A stretch of 64,000 bases of DNA from Candidatus Fermentibacterota bacterium (lineage in GTDB: Bacteria; Fermentibacterota; Fermentibacteria; Fermentibacterales; Fermentibacteraceae). Below, in pieces: positions 61,792 through 64,000 of this stretch (the stretch's first letter is position 1; each line of letters begins with the position of its first letter). Below the pieces are notes generated by a model, which searched no databases, was not told where the DNA came from, and saw only the letters and a program-made list of their open reading frames with translations. The translations under genes and the position numbers were made by a program. The stretch spans positions 1 through 64,000 of the forward strand of contig PDSZ01000018.1 of NCBI GenBank assembly GCA_002748705.1, written 5' to 3'.

Positions 61792-63477
61792 ATGACCGGA
61801 AGCAGCCGAAGATCAGACCTGAGAAAGCTCTGGGAAGACCGTCGGCTGCTTTACCGTACACTGTCTTTTCTGAAGCCCTGGCTCAAATGGCATGTGCTAG
61901 GGCTTTTTCTTACAATAATTTCAGCAGCACTGGCACTGGTTCAGCCGTGGGTGAGCAGACTGCTTATCGACAGGGTGCTCATTGAGCGAAATACTGGTTT
62001 GCTGGCTGACATCTGTCTTGTTTATCTGGCAGCAGTCCTGCTGGGCACCCTGGTCGGTATGGCCAGCACACTGCTGTTCAGCTGGGTGGGGCAGAGAGCG
62101 GGTATTGATCTGAAAATGGCGCTTCATCTTAAGATTGAACAGCTTTCTGTGGCTTACACCGGCAGAAAAAGACTGGGTGAACTCATGGCAGGCTACACCA
62201 GTGATGTCCCCATTATGCAGGGACTCTATTCCTCCACTCTCTCAAGCACTGTCAGCGAGGTTATCAGGTTCATAGTTGTTCTCGCGGTAATGTTGACCAT
62301 AAACACCAGACTGACCCTTCTGGCTGTACCCTCCATCCCTCTTTTTGCTCTGATAATTGCCCTGGCAGGTACCATGCTGAAGAGAGCGAGTTCAGAGGTT
62401 CAGGAGAAGAGGGCAACCTTTACCGCTGTGCTTCAGGAGCAGTTAGCAGGGCTCCGCACATCTGCTGCATTCAACAGAGAAAAGGAAGAGAGAAACAGGT
62501 TTAAAGTTGTCATGGATGAGCTTCTTCGCTCCAACATCATCATGACAGTAAAGGGATTTGTGCTCAACGGAGGTTCACTTCTCGCTTCCTTTACTCTGAT
62601 ACTGGTTATCTGGCTCGGCGGGCAGGAGGTGATTCAAGGCAGAATGGAGGTAGGTGTTCTCATTGCCTTTATCAGTTACTTCGGTATGCTGTTCGGCCCT
62701 GTAGGGTCCCTGGCCGGTGTAGCAGCACAGGTACTCAGGGCTATGGGGGCTGCTGAACGGGTGTTTGGTGTTATGGATATGGAGCCGGAAGTGACCGATA
62801 AAGAAGATGCAGCGGAGCTTGAAGAAGTGATTGGCACCGTTGAATTCAGAAATGTCAGCTTCAGCTATTCTGAAGGTCCGGAAGTTCTTTCAGGGTTTTC
62901 CATGAAAATTCAGGCAGGAGAAACGGTGGCGCTTTCAGGAGAGAGCGGAGCGGGAAAATCCACTGTAGTCTCACTGCTTATGCGTTTCTTTGCACCGAAG
63001 TCAGGGAGCATTCTCATAGACGGCATTTCTGTGGAAGATATTACCGCAGAGTCCATCAGAAAGAACATAGGAGTGGTGTTTCAGGATCCGTTTCTATACC
63101 ATGATTCAGTGGCGGAAAACATCAGAGTGGCAAAACCTTCGGCTTCTGAAGAAGAGGTGATAAGCGCTGCCTCCGCCGCCTGTGCCAACGGTTTTATCTG
63201 TGGACTGCCTGAAGGTTATGAAACAATAGTTGGTGACAGGGGGAGTTCACTCTCCGGCGGGCAGCTTCAGAGAATAGCTCTTGCCAGGGTATTTCTTAAG
63301 GATCCTCCGATAGTTATTCTGGACGAAGCCACAAGCGCACTGGATTCAGCAAGTGAGGAACAGGTTCATCGGGCAGTCAAGCGTCTTCTTGCTGACAGAA
63401 CCTGTCTTATTATCGCACACCGGAAATCTGCAGTGGAAACAGCTGAGAGAATCATACATCTGGAGCAGGTGAACTGA
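61792..63477 (+). CDS. ABC exporter, permease-ATPase fusion
   Basis: A 561-residue MsbA/LmrA-type half transporter. Six membrane helices occupy about residues 1-310, with an EAA-like AFNREKEERNRFKVVMD loop. The ATPase domain has Walker A LSGESGAGKSTVVSLLMRFF near 382, Q-loop VFQDPFLYHDSVAENIRVAK, signature SLSGGQLQRIALAR and Walker B VILDEATSALDSASEEQ, H-loop IIAHR. It probably works as a homodimer and exports lipid, peptide or drug. Its start abuts the stop of the small membrane protein (TAAATG). Unlike the pair at 761-4196 its base composition matches the window. Confidence 0.93.
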   Translation: MTGSSRRSDLRKLWEDRRLLYRTLSFLKPWLKWHVLGLFLTIISAALALVQPWVSRLLIDRVLIERNTGLLADICLVYLAAVLLGTLVGMASTLLFSWVGQRAGIDLKMALHLKIEQLSVAYTGRKRLGELMAGYTSDVPIMQGLYSSTLSSTVSEVIRFIVVLAVMLTINTRLTLLAVPSIPLFALIIALAGTMLKRASSEVQEKRATFTAVLQEQLAGLRTSAAFNREKEERNRFKVVMDELLRSNIIMTVKGFVLNGGSLLASFTLILVIWLGGQEVIQGRMEVGVLIAFISYFGMLFGPVGSLAGVAAQVLRAMGAAERVFGVMDMEPEVTDKEDAAELEEVIGTVEFRNVSFSYSEGPEVLSGFSMKIQAGETVALSGESGAGKSTVVSLLMRFFAPKSGSILIDGISVEDITAESIRKNIGVVFQDPFLYHDSVAENIRVAKPSASEEEVISAASAACANGFICGLPEGYETIVGDRGSSLSGGQLQRIALARVFLKDPPIVILDEATSALDSASEEQVHRAVKRLLADRTCLIIAHRKSAVETAERIIHLEQVN

Positions 63478-63537
63478 CTGCATCAATCTGCAGCTGACCA
63501 GCCTTCTCCTTATGGCTGTTACTAAGCAAGTTATGAG

Positions 63538-63558
63538 TTATCCACAAAGTTGTCCACA
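63538..63558 (+). promoter_or_regulatory. Two DnaA boxes followed by an A+T-rich segment
   Basis: TTATCCACA (63538-63546, the perfect DnaA consensus) and TTGTCCACA (63550-63558) stand in the same orientation, 12 bp apart. A very A+T-rich stretch follows at about 63590-63720. The tandem could be part of a replication origin or a DnaA-controlled promoter. No dnaA, dnaN, rpmH or gidA gene is seen nearby, so an origin is only a possibility. Confidence 0.5.
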
Positions 63559-63794
63559 GGAAAATCATCATTTTCTCAGTGTTGTTTCCTGAAAATTTAA
63601 TTCCATATCTATATCTAGCTAACTATATGTTATATAATGAGATATGGCATTATCGCATTTGAGTGAAGAATCTTTCTTATGTGTTTTGTGCTTATTATTA
63701 AGCATGCTGTTATTAAATTTTGAAAGGCCGACTGTGCAAAACCCTGCTGTAAAGTGCTTTGTTATTATTCAGGTTAATTCCCTGCTGTAAGAGG
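63559..63794. other. A+T-rich intergenic region
   Basis: About 235 bp between the exporter and the convergently oriented corrinoid gene. It contains ATATCTATATCTAGCTAACT and similar runs, and no reading frame or RNA gene that I can support. Confidence 0.4.
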
Positions 63795-64000
63795 TCAGCT
63801 GATGACTTTTGAAATGGTTTCAACAGCGGAGTAGGCGTCTCTGCTGTAATAGGCACCTATTTCTCCTGCGAACTCTTCGGTAACCACAGCTCCGCCTACA
63901 ATGACAGGTATGTTAAGTCCTTTTTTCTTAAGGAGGCTTACTACCTCTTCCATTCTTGAAGCAGTGGTGCTCATAAGAGCAGAAAGTGCTATGGCATCAG
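63795..64000 (-). CDS. B12-binding (corrinoid) protein, C-terminal end
   Basis: The last 67 codons of a minus-strand gene that begins beyond the window. It reads AIALSALMSTTASRMEEVVS, then NIPVIVGGAVVTEEFAGEIG and YYSRDAYSAVETISKVIS. SALM-TT and VGGA-VT are the signature of the cobalamin-binding Rossmann domain of corrinoid proteins and methionine synthase. The DxHxxG loop would lie upstream, outside the window. The short end after the domain suggests a stand-alone corrinoid protein or the C-terminus of a MetH-like methyltransferase. Confidence 0.85.
   Translation of the reverse strand, partial: DAIALSALMSTTASRMEEVVSLLKKKGLNIPVIVGGAVVTEEFAGEIGAYYSRDAYSAVETISKVIS

Noticed and set aside
1..64000. 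Alternative genetic code with UGA as Gly or Trp
   Set aside because: Many genes end in TGA at expected positions and in ATGA/GTGA overlaps with the next gene; only two genes contain an internal TGA.
1..64000. CRISPR array or other regularly spaced repeats
   Set aside because: No repeat of 20-40 bp with regular spacing and no cas gene was seen.

Overview
The window reads as a gene-dense chromosomal segment of an uncultured anaerobic bacterium, probably of the Fibrobacteres-Chlorobi-Bacteroidetes (FCB) sphere, for example Candidatus Fermentibacteria or a relative. This placement is an inference. It rests on several secreted proteins that end in a Type IX-like C-terminal sorting domain, on golvesin-like domains, and on anaerobic metabolism (pyruvate:ferredoxin oxidoreductase, a Na+-translocating acyl-CoA decarboxylase, rubrerythrin, an orange-protein-like Fe-S cluster operon). 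Most of the window has roughly 50% GC. UGA is a normal stop codon here: many genes end in TGA, often inside start/stop overlaps.

Layout. 1-4196: an A+T-rich cassette of a TetR regulator (cut by the window edge), a perfect 11-bp operator palindrome and a two-gene ABC half-transporter pair; it looks horizontally acquired. 4200-6655: a decay zone with relics of an IS3 orfB, a magnesium-chelatase ChlI-type ATPase and a Fic/DUF4172 protein, around an intact aquaporin Z. 6645-26842: housekeeping and secreted genes (FG-GAP protein, acidic lipoprotein, RNase HIII, DUF3108 protein, glycosyltransferase, aminotransferase, DUF4416 protein, NAT-like protein, radical SAM TIGR01212, AsnRS, PFOR, membrane GT-C-like protein, GH18/golvesin protein, MATE, beta-propeller). 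Two of the secreted genes carry one in-frame TGA each and are otherwise intact. 26865-27700: two tandem RRM proteins, each with its own matching promoter, leader and terminator.

27863-33403: a seven-gene operon of NifX/NifB-like proteins, MinD-type ATPases with ferredoxin domains, an Mrp ATPase and a DUF5320 protein. It lies behind a textbook sigma-54 promoter (31929-31944), and an NtrC-type regulator sits directly upstream. This resembles the anaerobe-specific orange-protein (ORP) cluster of Desulfovibrio. 33424-37127: an A+T-rich repeat-containing region, a nitronate monooxygenase, an IS5-type insertion sequence and tRNA-Ser. 37176-49944: rubrerythrin, glutamate racemase, a YgjP-like protein and a truncated DNA methylase, then (minus strand) an operon of methylmalonyl-CoA epimerase, decarboxylase alpha/delta/biotin/beta subunits, a sugar-nucleotide epimerase and a TrmH methyltransferase. 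After these come PRPP synthetase, NUDIX and thioredoxin-like genes. 50436-55940: a 1356-residue dikinase-like protein (PPDK ATP-grasp and phosphohistidine domains, no PEP TIM barrel, a large unknown N-terminal region), a 166-bp palindromic MITE-like element, and a GAPDH. 56092-61408: three secreted proteins with sorting domains (C13 legumain-like peptidase, beta-propeller, C39-like peptidase with golvesin domain). 61516-64000: an ABC exporter, an A+T-rich intergenic region with two DnaA boxes, and the end of a B12-binding corrinoid protein.

How the genes work together. PFOR, the Na+-pumping decarboxylase with its epimerase, and GAPDH fit fermentative energy conservation from pyruvate and methylmalonyl-CoA. 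Rubrerythrin, the thioredoxin-like lipoprotein and the Fe-S ATPase cluster fit an oxygen-sensitive life. The secreted hydrolases fit polymer or protein degradation outside the cell.
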